This document shows, piece after piece, positions 19,614 through 28,135 of a DNA stretch of 64,000 bases (within the stretch, counting starts at the first letter, position 1; each line of letters begins with the position of its first letter). Made by a program: the position numbers and the translations under genes. Source of the stretch: Phycisphaerae bacterium (GTDB taxonomy: Bacteria > Planctomycetota > Phycisphaerae > Phycisphaerales > SM1A02). A model generated the notes under the pieces. It had not been told where the DNA came from. It saw nothing but the letters and a program-made list of their open reading frames with translations, and made no database searches. The DNA is taken from the NCBI GenBank assembly GCA_016795035.1, contig JAEUIT010000019.1:1-64000 (forward strand). The letters run 5' to 3'.

Positions 19614-20237
19614 TCACGGGCACAACCGCTGCACCACAAACGTCCCGTCGTCTTGCCGCGTATAGCGAATCCGGTCGTGCAGACGGAACTTGTCGCCCTG
19701 CCAAAATTCGATCGCGTCGAGCGCGACCCGATAGCCGCCCCAGTGCGGCGGGCGGGGGATCGGCGCGCCGGCGAAGCGGGCTTCGATATGTTGGACCGCC
19801 GCCTCGAGCGCCTCGCGTGATTTCACGGGCATCGACTGTTCGCTGGCCCACGCATTGACCTGGCTCGGACGCGGACGCGAACGGAAGTAGGCGTCGCTCT
19901 CCTCATCGCTCGTGTGCGTCACAGCGCCGTCGACGCGCACCTGTCGGTCGAGCGCGTCCCAATGAAAGAGAATGGCGGCGCGGTGGTGCGTCTCGAGGCC
20001 GAGACCCTTGCGGCTGCGTCGATTCGTGAAGAAGACAAGTCCGCGATCGTCGAAACTCTTGAGGAGCACCGTTCGCGCGCTCGGCCGTCCGTCGGCGTCG
20101 ACGGTGGCGAGGTACATCGCGTTCGTGTTGGGCAGCGGGAGGAGCTCCGCCTCGTCGAACCATGCCTTGAAGACGGGCACCGGATCGGCAGGGGGATGAT
20201 CGAAGTCGAGTCGGTAGGTCATTGGGCGTTGGTTCAT
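19614..20237 (-). CDS. pdxH: Pyridoxamine/pyridoxine 5'-phosphate oxidase
   Basis: FMN enzyme that forms pyridoxal 5'-phosphate. It has 207 aa, close to the family norm. The FMN-binding split-barrel segments are present: NAMYLATVDADGRPSARTVLLK, GLVFFTNRRSRKGLGL, AILFHWDALDRQVRVDG and the C-terminal PHWGGYRV and RLHDRI...RL segment expected of PdxH. The ATG at 20237 overlaps the upstream stop in a TGATG junction, which favours this start over an ATG five codons later. Coupling to the NYN gene suggests co-expression, not a shared pathway. Confidence 0.93.
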   Translation of the reverse strand: MNQRPMTYRLDFDHPPADPVPVFKAWFDEAELLPLPNTNAMYLATVDADGRPSARTVLLKSFDDRGLVFFTNRRSRKGLGLETHHRAAILFHWDALDRQVRVDGAVTHTSDEESDAYFRSRPRPSQVNAWASEQSMPVKSREALEAAVQHIEARFAGAPIPRPPHWGGYRVALDAIEFWQGDKFRLHDRIRYTRQDDGTFVVQRLCP

Positions 20238-20953
20238 CAGCGACGCGTGTCGCGGCGGCTCCGACGCGGGGCACGCGTGCCGGTCCGCGGCGGAGGCGTG
20301 ACGATACTGATCTCGGCGAGCAAGCGGGCGAAGTCGATCTGGTCGAGCGGATCGTCGAGGTCGTTTCCCGCGGCGGCGCGCGCCGAGGCGTCCGCGAGTG
20401 CGGGAAGAGGCGCCTTGGTTGAGGGCAATTTCGGCGACGGACGTTCCGCCTTCGGCGCGGGCGTCGGCGCGATCGTGAGCACCGTCTCGTCGAGGCCGAA
20501 GATCGCGAGCCACTTCTTGGTTTCGCGCGGCGTCAACGCATCGGGCTTCTGCGGCCGTGGCTTCGACCGCCGCAGCGACACGTGGTCGTCGACGAGCGCC
20601 TGCAGAAACGCCTCGCTCGACATCGTGCTCGCGCCGCGCCGCTTCACTGCCCGCTCGATCGCGCGGTCGTTCGTGACGACCGTCATCGTGCGCGGCGAAC
20701 TCGTGCGCTCGACGAGCCCCTTGATCCAGTCGTCGGCGCTGTGCCCCGCGCCCGAATACGAGAGCGCGATCCGCTCGCGCCGGCGCGACGGTCCCGGCGG
20801 TCGGCGACCGTCGCACACGAGCCACACTTCGTCACGGGCGTAGCGGCTGCGCTCGATGAGGTCCGCGAGCCCTTCGACGTCAATCCCAGCCATCTCGGGC
20901 GGCAGCACCCCCGTGACATGCAGGATGTTGAAGGCGTCGAGAAGAAGCGGCAT
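20237..20953 (-). CDS. YacP-like NYN-domain (PIN-fold) RNA-binding protein
   Basis: 238 aa. The N-terminal 130 residues match the NYN/PIN nuclease-like fold: LLLDAFNIL with the first acidic residue, WLVCDG, AGHSADDWIKGL and VVTNDRAIERAVKRRG with further acidic positions. Bacillus YacP/Rae1 is a ribosome-associated mRNA endonuclease of this family, so an RNA role is likely. The C-terminal half is Pro/Lys-rich and probably disordered, ending in a basic RRSRRDTRR tail. An upstream extension of the frame is Arg/Ser-rich and rejected. It is coupled to pdxH through TGATG. Confidence 0.75.
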   Translation of the reverse strand: MPLLLDAFNILHVTGVLPPEMAGIDVEGLADLIERSRYARDEVWLVCDGRRPPGPSRRRERIALSYSGAGHSADDWIKGLVERTSSPRTMTVVTNDRAIERAVKRRGASTMSSEAFLQALVDDHVSLRRSKPRPQKPDALTPRETKKWLAIFGLDETVLTIAPTPAPKAERPSPKLPSTKAPLPALADASARAAAGNDLDDPLDQIDFARLLAEISIVTPPPRTGTRAPRRSRRDTRR

Positions 20954-20975
20954 GGGAGGGGCGAGCGTAGCTTCT

Positions 20976-22391
20976 CTACTCGTCTGCGGCGCTCGGAGTC
21001 GGCGCGTGCGATCGCGTCTCTGACGCCACGAGGGACTGCCGCCATTCCTTGGCGGCGGCAATCTTCGTGATGGTGATCTCGAGGCCCCGGGAGCGCACGA
21101 AGTCGGCGATCTCATCGAGGTCGACTCGGAAGAACTCCTTCCGATCGTTGGCACGATTCACCCGTCGTTCCCAGAAATGATCGTGCAAGGCATACTCGAG
21201 CGCCGGCGCGTCCGTGCTGTAGACCATCGCGTGGACGTCGAACGGAAATGGCACCGACGCGTCGCCGAGCTCGTCGATTCGTTCGTTCGGATCGAGACGC
21301 CGCGTCATGCCTATCTTGAACACGTCATCCCCGAACGAGCCGACGTTCGAGATGATGTAGACGTGACCGACGCGCGTGAGCTGCGCCTGCGCGATCGCTC
21401 GTTCCTTCGCCTCATGTGCCGTCGCGAGGCGCGACTCTAGCTCACGGATCCGAACTTCGAGTGCGATGCGCTCGACCGTGGTCGCGGAGGCGACCTCCTC
21501 GCGTGCCCGCGCAAGCGCACGAGCGGCATGATGCTCCTCTTCCTCCGCGTCTCGGCGCGCTCGCTCGAGTTCGCGCTGCACGCGTTCCTCTTCACGCATC
21601 TGCGCCCTGATCCGACGTTGCTCCTCGCGCTCTGCCTCCTTCTTCTCCGCTTCCTCGAAGGTCAGCCGAAGCTCCTCACGCTTGAGCTTCAGATAGGGAT
21701 GCGTGATCTGAAAGGAGAGGACGGTTCCGAGCTTGTTGATGGCGTTGAACGCGCTCTCAAGTCGCTCGAGCATGATTCGATAGTTGGTCCAGCTCACCTT
21801 GGCGATGACGGCATCCGCCTCGCCGTTGAATGCGCGAAGCAGGAGTTTGCGATATTGCTTCGCAAGACGCTCGCCTTCTCGGGTATCGCCGCCGACGGAG
21901 AGACCTTCACCCCCAATGACGGCAATTCCCTCCTGGACCATGGCCTTTTGCTTCGCGTAGAGATCCGTCAGCGCTCGTTTATAGGCCTCGCTTGAGTCGA
22001 ACTCGAAATGCGGCTTGTAGACGCCGTGTTCGACCGCATCGAGGTCCTCTTCGAGTGACGCGAGCGTTCGGCGCGCCGCGGTCGCGGCGACTTCGTAACG
22101 GACCGTCTCGGCTTCGAGCGCGCGTCGTTGCTCCGCTGCGGCCGCATCGATCGCGCGACGTTCCGCGTCGTACCTGACGCGCAGGTTCTGGAGCTGATCG
22201 AGAGCGCGCTGGCGATCGGCATCCGCCGCGGAAGCCGCCTGCTTGCATCGCACAACTTCGGCGAGCGCGTCGTTCACCGGAGCGAAGTGCGTTTCGACGG
22301 CGCGCCGGCGTGAGCGCTCGCTTTGCCAAAGCGCGAGGAAACACACCGCCGCGAGCGCCGCAACGCCTGCCCCGAGACTCAGCCAGAACAT
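20976..22391 (-). CDS. T5orf172-domain (GIY-YIG superfamily) protein with DUF4041-like coiled-coil region
   Basis: 471 aa from an ATG at 22391. It has an N-terminal membrane helix (about residues 3-22), then a long charged coiled coil (about 25-340) resembling DUF4041, including an EEERVQRELERARR-type stretch. The C-terminal 95 residues are T5orf172: HVYIISN, DVFKIGMTRR, an Arg in NERIDEL and a Glu in LEYALHDHF, the GIY-YIG core in degenerate form. Such proteins occur in phages and accessory regions; the substrate is unknown. The frame is open a further 165 codons upstream, but that part translates the repeat array (AHWTD units) and is probably not gene sequence. Confidence 0.75.
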   Translation of the reverse strand: MFWLSLGAGVAALAAVCFLALWQSERSRRRAVETHFAPVNDALAEVVRCKQAASAADADRQRALDQLQNLRVRYDAERRAIDAAAAEQRRALEAETVRYEVAATAARRTLASLEEDLDAVEHGVYKPHFEFDSSEAYKRALTDLYAKQKAMVQEGIAVIGGEGLSVGGDTREGERLAKQYRKLLLRAFNGEADAVIAKVSWTNYRIMLERLESAFNAINKLGTVLSFQITHPYLKLKREELRLTFEEAEKKEAEREEQRRIRAQMREEERVQRELERARRDAEEEEHHAARALARAREEVASATTVERIALEVRIRELESRLATAHEAKERAIAQAQLTRVGHVYIISNVGSFGDDVFKIGMTRRLDPNERIDELGDASVPFPFDVHAMVYSTDAPALEYALHDHFWERRVNRANDRKEFFRVDLDEIADFVRSRGLEITITKIAAAKEWRQSLVASETRSHAPTPSAADE

Positions 22392-22774
22392 CCCGAAATG
22401 GTACTGGTCGGGGCCGCTCGTCCGCGTGCGTCGTCCTGCAACGTGGAGTGGCAGACGCCCAGCAATGGGACGAGGGGAGGCCGCCACGCGATGTGCTTCC
22501 GGCGGCTCGATTCGGCGCGTAGGACCACGTTGCGTGGCGAGGCTCTCCGCGATGCGATGAGCCGTCGCATCGGACGCGCCAGGAAAGCCGGTCGTCGCGA
22601 CCGGCGCGGCATCAGGCGACGTCGCGGGGGAGGCGGGCGATGGAAGGTCCGGCGGGCTTGAGCCACCGGAGGCCGCGCGACGCACCGGCGCGACTTCGGT
22701 CGGGTGCGATGCCTTCGTGGGCGTTGGTCGCAGGGTGTTGGTGGGGGAGCACCACGCCGCGGGTGTCGCGCAGG

Positions 22775-23037
22775 GGTCTGTCCAGTGCGCGCCCGCGCTC
22801 CGATGCCAGCCATCGTTATCCGCGCAGCGGTCTGTCCAGTGCGCCCCGCCTGTCCAGTGCGCTCCCAGTACGCCCCCGCGTACCAATGCCAGCCATCGTT
22901 ATCCGGACGGTGCGCGCGGTTCGGGGTCCGGCTGCGCACTGGTCTGTCCAGTTGCCGCGAGAACCGGCGCAGTGGTCTGGCCAGGGTGCGACGTCGGCGA
23001 CTGGCGGCGTTCCGCGCACTGGTCTGTCCAGTGCGCC
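22775..23037. repeat. GGTCTGTCCAGTGCGC repeat array
   Basis: Copies at 22775-22790, 22829-22844, 22849-22862 (CTGTCCAGTGCGC only), 22941-22952 (short) and 23022-23037, with a degenerate one near 22969-22990. The last sits in a perfect 9-bp dyad, GCGCACTGG-TCTGT-CCAGTGCGC (23015-23037). Spacing is irregular, so this is not a CRISPR. I did not find the unit elsewhere in the window. Confidence 0.7.
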
Positions 23038-23117
23038 CGCGGTCCGCGCCCCGCATCACGCCGCCCAAACCGACGCGCCGCCGACGCACCAACATGCCAC
23101 ACACCATTATCGGGACC
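22803..23117 (-). repeat. TGGCAT-type interspersed repeat, three copies (cluster 1)
   Basis: On the minus strand: CGGATAACGATGGCTGGCAT at 22803-22822 and identically at 22886-22905, and a 24-base copy at 23094-23117 containing GATAATGGTGTGTGGCAT. The 24-base copy is identical to one at 35914-35937, 13 kb away. The family consensus is TAAYGRTGNNTGGCAT. See cluster 2 at 35914-36959. Confidence 0.8.
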
Positions 23118-23290
23118 TCGCGGCGGATCACGGCGCGCGTCTACCACAGCCGCACCTCCCAGCCACCCGCAACCCGTTCGCACCAGCCCGCTCGATCCAT
23201 CCCGCGCACGCGTCCACCAAGGCATCGGCTGAGATGCCCGGCCCCGCGCGGGTCGCCCGAATCCCGCCTCCTCCCCACCCGCCTTTCTCC

Positions 23291-23319
23291 TTGCGAATCT
23301 CGGCGAAATCGGGTCTACT
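23291..23319 (+). promoter_or_regulatory. rpsU: Candidate rpsU promoter
   Basis: TTGCGA, 17-base spacer, TCTACT. The leader to rpsU is about 130 bases and contains a small hairpin (GCTCGC-TTTCGG-GCGAGC near 23324-23341) and GGAAGGTG before the start. Assigned by eye. Confidence 0.4.
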
Positions 23320-23456
23320 GTGCGGCTCGCTTTCGGGCGAGCGACCCGCAGGAATCCCATCGGGCAGCGTTGCTCCATCGTCTTGTGACCGGCCACGGAG
23401 GCCGAGTCGGCGACGGGCACTGTCTGGGGTTGGGTCGCTGGAAGGTGCCTCGGACT

Positions 23457-23756
23457 ATGGCGATTCGAATCAAGGCTCGCGCCGGTGAGAGCGTGGAACA
23501 GACGCTCCGTCGCTTCAAGAAGCTCTGCGAAAAGGAAGGCTTGACCAAGGACGTCAAGCGCAAGCAGTACTACGAGAAGCCCTCGGAACGTCGTCGCCGC
23601 TCGACCCGCAAGGGTCCGCCGCGCGGCATGCGCACCGGTGAAGGTCGTTCGTCCGGCGGCGCGGGTGGCCCGCGTTCGGCTGGCGGCGGTCGCTCCGGTG
23701 GCGGTCGACCGAGCGGTGGCCGCTCTGGCGGCGGCCGCGGTCCGTCGCGCGACTAA
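23457..23756 (+). CDS. rpsU: 30S ribosomal protein bS21 with Gly/Arg/Ser-rich C-terminal tail
   Basis: 99 aa. The first 60 residues are a normal bS21 (MAIRIKARAGESVEQTLRRFKKLCEKEG and the YYEKPSERRRR segment). S21 helps the 30S subunit base-pair with the Shine-Dalgarno sequence of mRNA. The last 40 residues are repeats of Gly, Arg and Ser (SGGRSGGGRG type), absent from standard bS21 of about 60-70 aa, and would be disordered and RNA-binding. The larger open frame that begins at 22704 runs through repeats and is rejected. rsfS follows on the same strand. Confidence 0.92.
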   Translation: MAIRIKARAGESVEQTLRRFKKLCEKEGLTKDVKRKQYYEKPSERRRRSTRKGPPRGMRTGEGRSSGGAGGPRSAGGGRSGGGRPSGGRSGGGRGPSRD

Positions 23757-23915
23757 CGCTCCGCGTTGCGATGCGCTTTGCGCGCCCTCGCCCGCCTCGC
23801 GCGGACTGGGCGCTTCCATGCGTCGGTCGCGACTCCACGTTTCACACGCAGCACTGCTCACGCGCCTCGCGCACTCCGCGAGGCGCTTCCGTCTCACGAC
23901 CGCTCCACCCCGCCG

Positions 23916-24377
23916 ATGACGCGCACGTATTCCAACGCCGATCCCGAGGCCGTGCGCGCCTTCGCCATCGAAGCCGCACGCACGGTCTCTGAATCGAAGT
24001 GCACCGACGTCGTCCTGCTCGACGTCCGCGGGCACAGCCAAGTCTGCGACTACGTGATCGTCGGGAGCGGCACGAGCCAGCGGCAGATGCGCTCCGTCGC
24101 GCAAGAGGTCGAAGACCTCGGCAAAGCGCGGGGCACGCCGCCCTATCGCTCGAACCGCGACGACGGCACCACGTGGATCGTGATCGACTTTGTCGAGACG
24201 GTGATCCATCTCTTTGAGCCGGAGCAACGGCTCTACTACGACCTTGAACTTCTCTGGTCGGGCGCCTCGCGCGTCGAGTGGCGGCGCGACCCGTCCGAGT
24301 CCCCGGCGCCGCGGGGGGCGCGCACGTTCGGCGCGCGTCCGCGAACGACAAGCGATTCCGACGTCCAGGCCGACTAA
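23916..24377 (+). CDS. rsfS: Ribosomal silencing factor RsfS
   Basis: 153 aa. RsfS binds uL14 on the 50S subunit and blocks subunit joining during starvation. The family core is visible: CTDVVLLDVRGHSQVCDYVIVGSGTS, RQMRSVAQEVEDLGK, then the highly conserved WIVIDFVETVIHLFEPEQRLYYDLELLW. A polar C-terminal tail of about 35 residues is extra. The start at 23916 matches the family N-terminus; an in-frame upstream extension of 50 codons is Arg/Pro-rich. panD lies about 70 bases downstream. Confidence 0.93.
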   Translation: MTRTYSNADPEAVRAFAIEAARTVSESKCTDVVLLDVRGHSQVCDYVIVGSGTSQRQMRSVAQEVEDLGKARGTPPYRSNRDDGTTWIVIDFVETVIHLFEPEQRLYYDLELLWSGASRVEWRRDPSESPAPRGARTFGARPRTTSDSDVQAD

Positions 24378-24449
24378 CGTTGCGTGGCATCCGTCCGCTT
24401 CGTGCGGAGGGTGCCGAAACGAACCGAGTCCGCTCTCTCCGCACTCTCG

Positions 24450-24824
24450 ATGCTCCGCGAAGCCCTCTACGCGAAGATCCACCGGGCAACCGTGACGCAA
24501 TGCAGTCCGGACTACATGGGCTCGATCACGATCGACCCTGATCTTCTCGACGCGACCGGCATTCGCGTCAACGAGAAGGTGCTCGTCGCGGATGTCGACA
24601 ACGCGAACCGGTTCGAGACCTACGTCTTCCGCGGCGAACGCGGTTCGGGCGTCATCGGCGTCAACGGCGCCGCCGCCAAACTCACGGGCGTCGGTCACGT
24701 CGTCCTCGTCATGAGCTTCGCGCTGATGACGGAGGAGGAGTTGCGGACGTTCCGCCCGAAGGTCGTCATCTGCACCCCTGACAACAAGATCGCCCAATAC
24801 CTCGAGTACGAGCCGGACGCGTGA
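24450..24824 (+). CDS. panD: Aspartate 1-decarboxylase
   Basis: Pyruvoyl-dependent enzyme that makes beta-alanine for pantothenate and coenzyme A. The 124-aa pro-enzyme has the self-cleavage site between Gly24 and Ser25 in YMGSITID, at the same position as in E. coli; Ser25 becomes the pyruvoyl group. It also has K9 (YAKIHRATVT) and the NGAAAKLTGVGHVVLVMSF segment. The frame is open 22 codons upstream, but the conserved N-terminus starts at 24450. Confidence 0.96.
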   Translation: MLREALYAKIHRATVTQCSPDYMGSITIDPDLLDATGIRVNEKVLVADVDNANRFETYVFRGERGSGVIGVNGAAAKLTGVGHVVLVMSFALMTEEELRTFRPKVVICTPDNKIAQYLEYEPDA

Positions 24825-24877
24825 GCGAGCGATCGTGACGCGGCGGCACGGCCGAGCCCGCAGCCTGGAGCGCGAAC

Positions 24878-26968
24878 ATGGCCAACTTTCGTTCCGTCCG
24901 TCTGATCGCCCACGCATTCGCGACCATCGCGGTCGTGGGTAGCCTCGCATCCGCGACCCTCGCCGCCGATCCGCCGGCGGCTGCAACGGCGAGTGCGCCG
25001 AGCGAGAAGCAGCCTCACGCGAAGGCCCTCACCTCGGGACGTTGGCAAGGCGAGCTGACGCAGGAAGGCTCGAGCGTCTTCATACTTGTCGAACTCGTCG
25101 ACGAGGGCGGCCAGCCGCGCGTGTATCTCACGATCCCCAACGCGCAGGCGATCCGCGCCCTCGCTCGAGACGTCGTCATCGACGGCTCCACGCTCTCGTT
25201 CTCGCTCGACGCACGCGGCGTGAACGCCCGCTTCAAGGGCGAAGTGAAGCAGAGCGTGACCGACGAGACGTCGAAGGCCATCGTCTCGAACGGAACGTAT
25301 GTGGGCACGCTCAAGCTCGGGCGCGCGGGCGCCGAACCGACCGAGACAGCCTTCACGTTGGAAGCGACCCCCGATGCGCGGCAGCTCGCCGGCATGCGGC
25401 GATTCGAGACGGAGCTCGCGCTCGGGGGCACGAAACTCCCGATCGCGCTCACGATCGCGGAAGCGGCGCGCATGGCGGACGGTTCGCCGCGCCACGTCGG
25501 ACTCATCGACATCCCGGCGCAGGGCCTCACGGCGTATCCGGCGATCGTCTCCCGATCGATGAACGAGGACGGCTCCCCGCGTTGGACCGTGCGCATGCCG
25601 GTCGGAGTCGATGCGATTTTCGATCTCGCCGAGAACCGCGACGGGACGCTGTCCGGCCGCTTCAAGCAAGGGCCGATCGACCTGCCGGTCACCTTCGAGG
25701 CATCGAAGGGCAAGATCGCCGGCGAGATGAAGCGGCCGCAGATGCCGAAGCCGCCATTCCCGTACACCGAGCGGAACGTCACCATCGGGCACCGCTTCGG
25801 ACATTCGTTAGCTGCAACGCTGACGATCCCCGAGCGCACGCCGACGTCGCCGGCGAAGTTCCCGGCCGTCGTCCTGATCTCGGGCAGTGGGCCCCAGGAC
25901 CGCGACGAGACGCTCCTCGGACACAAGCCATTCGCGGTGCTCGCCGACGCGCTCGCCCGCGCCGGCATCGCGGTGCTCCGCTACGACGACCGCGGCACCG
26001 GCGGCTCGACCGGCACGTTCGCCGGGTCGACGAGCCTCAACTTCGCGACCGACGCCGACGAAGCCTCGGAGTGGCTCAAGTCACAGCCGGAGATCGATGA
26101 GCGACGCGTGGGCCTCATCGGTCACAGTGAGGGCGGCCTGATCGCTCCGATCGTCACCGCGTGGCAGTGGAGCGAAGGGCTCGGATCCGACAAGCCGATC
26201 GCGTTCATCGTGCTCCTCGCCGGTCCGGGCGTGACCGGTGCGGAGATCCTGAAGCTCCAGATGCGTCGCATTCTCGAGGCGGAAGGCACCGCGCCGGAGT
26301 CGGTCGAAGCCGTCTCGAAGGCGCAGGTCGCGCTGATCGATGCGGTCGTCGCTCCGACGGTCGACGAGGAGGCCGTGCGTGCCGCCGCGATGGAACTCGC
26401 GCGGGTGCAAGCCACCACGTTGCAGCCGAAGGGCGACGACACGGTCAGCGAGAAGCCGAAGGTGCCGACTCAGGAGGAGATCGAGCAGGCCGCGGCGGCG
26501 ATCGTCGGGCAGATGTCTGACGCATGGATGGGCACCTTCCTTCGCATCGATCCGCGCGTCTGGCTGGCGACGTCGCCCGTGCCGATTCTCGCGATGAACG
26601 GCGAGCTCGACACGCAGGTCGACGCGGACCAGAACCTCCCCGCGATCGAGGCTGCCGTCGCGCTCGGGCAGGGAACGGTCACGACCAAGCGATATCCCGG
26701 CCTCAACCACCTCTTCCAGCCCGCGAAGACCGGAGGCGTCAGCGAGTACGCGGCGATCGAGACCACGTTCGATCCTGCGGCGCTCAAGGATCTCGTCGAT
26801 TGGGTCGTCGCCACGTCGAAGCTCGAGCCGCGCTCGCCCCGCGACCTCCGCGTGAAGTCGCCGGAGGAGCGCCCGCGCCCGACCGTCGAGCTTATCGAGC
26901 CGACGTCGCCTGCAACGCCGAGCGCGCCCGTCGCGCCGTCCGCTCCGAAGGAACCCGCGAAGCCCTGA
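24878..26968 (+). CDS. Secreted alpha/beta hydrolase (S33/BAAT-like)
   Basis: 696 aa with a Sec signal peptide (AFATIAVVGSLASATLAAD). Residues about 50-300 form a beta-rich N-terminal region. The hydrolase domain begins near 310 with PAVVLISGSGPQDRDE (oxyanion region), then LRYDDRGTGGSTG and the nucleophile elbow GHSEGG. The acid is probably in MNGELDTQV and the histidine in LNHLFQ. A helical insertion separates elbow and acid. The Pro-rich tail is disordered. The substrate is unknown; esterase or peptidase are the obvious options. It holds four copies of the CGTTGCAG motif, including in the tail and just after the signal peptide. Confidence 0.85.
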   Translation: MANFRSVRLIAHAFATIAVVGSLASATLAADPPAAATASAPSEKQPHAKALTSGRWQGELTQEGSSVFILVELVDEGGQPRVYLTIPNAQAIRALARDVVIDGSTLSFSLDARGVNARFKGEVKQSVTDETSKAIVSNGTYVGTLKLGRAGAEPTETAFTLEATPDARQLAGMRRFETELALGGTKLPIALTIAEAARMADGSPRHVGLIDIPAQGLTAYPAIVSRSMNEDGSPRWTVRMPVGVDAIFDLAENRDGTLSGRFKQGPIDLPVTFEASKGKIAGEMKRPQMPKPPFPYTERNVTIGHRFGHSLAATLTIPERTPTSPAKFPAVVLISGSGPQDRDETLLGHKPFAVLADALARAGIAVLRYDDRGTGGSTGTFAGSTSLNFATDADEASEWLKSQPEIDERRVGLIGHSEGGLIAPIVTAWQWSEGLGSDKPIAFIVLLAGPGVTGAEILKLQMRRILEAEGTAPESVEAVSKAQVALIDAVVAPTVDEEAVRAAAMELARVQATTLQPKGDDTVSEKPKVPTQEEIEQAAAAIVGQMSDAWMGTFLRIDPRVWLATSPVPILAMNGELDTQVDADQNLPAIEAAVALGQGTVTTKRYPGLNHLFQPAKTGGVSEYAAIETTFDPAALKDLVDWVVATSKLEPRSPRDLRVKSPEERPRPTVELIEPTSPATPSAPVAPSAPKEPAKP

Positions 26969-27013
26969 GTGGGCCGTCCGTCCGCACCATCCCCACTGCA
27001 ACGCTGAGATCCC

Positions 27014-27691
27014 ATGTCGTTCGGACTTTCTCGAGGACGCAAGCTCGACGTCGGCGACGTCGGCATCGACCGCTCCGCGTTGCCGCCGATCGCGAGCGAC
27101 GCCGCGGCGCCGGGCGCGCGCCCGGACTTCGACCCTCGCCAGTGGTTCGGGTCGCCCGAGCGCGACTTCGACCTTGAGATCGGCTCGGGGAAGGGCACCT
27201 TCCTCCTCCAGCAGTCGGAGATCGAGCCCGAGGTGAACTTCCTCGGCATCGAGTGGGCGGGGGAGTTCTTCCGCTACGCGGCCGACCGCATGCGGCGGCG
27301 GCAGACGCCGAACGCGAAGATCCTCTGGGCCGACGCGACGGAGTTCGTGCGTTTCTGGATGCCGAGCGGCATCGTGCGCGTGGTGCATCTCTACTTCAGC
27401 GATCCTTGGCCAAAGGCGCGGCACCACAAGCGCCGCGTCGTGCAGGATGCGACGCTTCGCGAGTTCCATCGCGTGCTGCGCCCGGGCGGCGAGTTGCGGC
27501 TCGTCACCGACCACGACGATCTCTGGGCGTGGTACGAGGAGCACGCCGCCCGCAACGCGGAGTTGTTCGAGCGGCTCGTCTTCGAACGCCCCGCGAGCGC
27601 CGGGGACGGCGAGGTCGTCGGCACGAACTTCGAGCGCAAGTACCGTCGCGAGGGCCGGCCCTTCCACGCGATGACATTGCGGCGAAGGTGA
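27014..27691 (+). CDS. trmB: tRNA (guanine-46-N7)-methyltransferase
   Basis: 225 aa. SAM-dependent enzyme that makes m7G46 in tRNA variable loops. It has the SAM motif LEIGSGKGTFLL, the acidic LGIEWAGEFFRYAADR and the TrmB signature YFSDPWPKARHHKRRVV with downstream FHRVLRPGGELRLVTDH. The C-terminal TNFERKY is also typical. It follows the hydrolase gene by 45 bases, a gap that contains a CTGCAACG copy at 26996. Confidence 0.95.
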   Translation: MSFGLSRGRKLDVGDVGIDRSALPPIASDAAAPGARPDFDPRQWFGSPERDFDLEIGSGKGTFLLQQSEIEPEVNFLGIEWAGEFFRYAADRMRRRQTPNAKILWADATEFVRFWMPSGIVRVVHLYFSDPWPKARHHKRRVVQDATLREFHRVLRPGGELRLVTDHDDLWAWYEEHAARNAELFERLVFERPASAGDGEVVGTNFERKYRREGRPFHAMTLRRR

Positions 27692-27713
27692 GCCGGCGAT
27701 CGGAAGGCTCCAT

Positions 27714-28127
27714 ATGGCTTCGCCCCGCGACGACGTTGCAGGAACGCCAGTCCGCCGCTGCTGGAACTGCGGGCACTCGATCAACATTGGCCTCGCTCGG
27801 TGCCCCGAATGTGGAGTCGGTGCGGTGCACAGCCCGGAGATGCGCGACCTTGACCGTTGGCGCTCGTCTCGCGCACGGTCGTTCGTCATCGCGGCAACGC
27901 TGATAGTCGCCGTGCTTATCGTGGCACGGCACCAAACGGAATCGCTCTCGCCTTACGGGTGGCGGATCCTTGCCCTGATCGAACCAGCGATCGGTCTGGG
28001 AGCGATGACCGCGGTCGTGCTGGTCGGGCTCGCGATGCGGACCTACTACGCCCGTTGGCAGTGGATCGTCGGGCTCGGCGTCGTTGCAGGCATCGTGTAC
28101 GTCTATCGATTCTGCTTCGGCGTCTAG
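27714..28127 (+). CDS. Small zinc-ribbon membrane protein
   Basis: 137 aa. A zinc ribbon formed by CWNCGH and CPECG (about residues 16-34) is followed by three hydrophobic helices: FVIAATLIVAVLIVA, ILALIEPAIGLGAMTAVVLVGLAM and WIVGLGVVAGIVYVYRF. Function unknown. It lies 22 bases after trmB and converges on the sigma-54 activator with 8 bases between stops. Confidence 0.6.
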   Translation: MASPRDDVAGTPVRRCWNCGHSINIGLARCPECGVGAVHSPEMRDLDRWRSSRARSFVIAATLIVAVLIVARHQTESLSPYGWRILALIEPAIGLGAMTAVVLVGLAMRTYYARWQWIVGLGVVAGIVYVYRFCFGV

Positions 28128-28135
28128 ATCGCCAT

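Larger units (their letters stand above)
22392..23290. other. Gene-free interval rich in interspersed repeats
   Basis: About 900 bases between the T5orf172 gene and the rpsU promoter with no recognisable protein on either strand. Third-position bias is lost and the open frames are made of repeated peptides. Two repeat types are listed separately at 22775-23037 and 22803-23117. Confidence 0.6.

Noticed and set aside
22392..22886. 165-residue N-terminal extension of the T5orf172 protein
   Set aside because: It translates the repeat array (AHWTD units) and precedes a better start at the membrane helix; kept only as a note because an in-frame insertion cannot be excluded.
22775..23117. CRISPR array
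   Set aside because: Units are irregularly spaced, of two unrelated kinds and in mixed orientation; no cas genes nearby.
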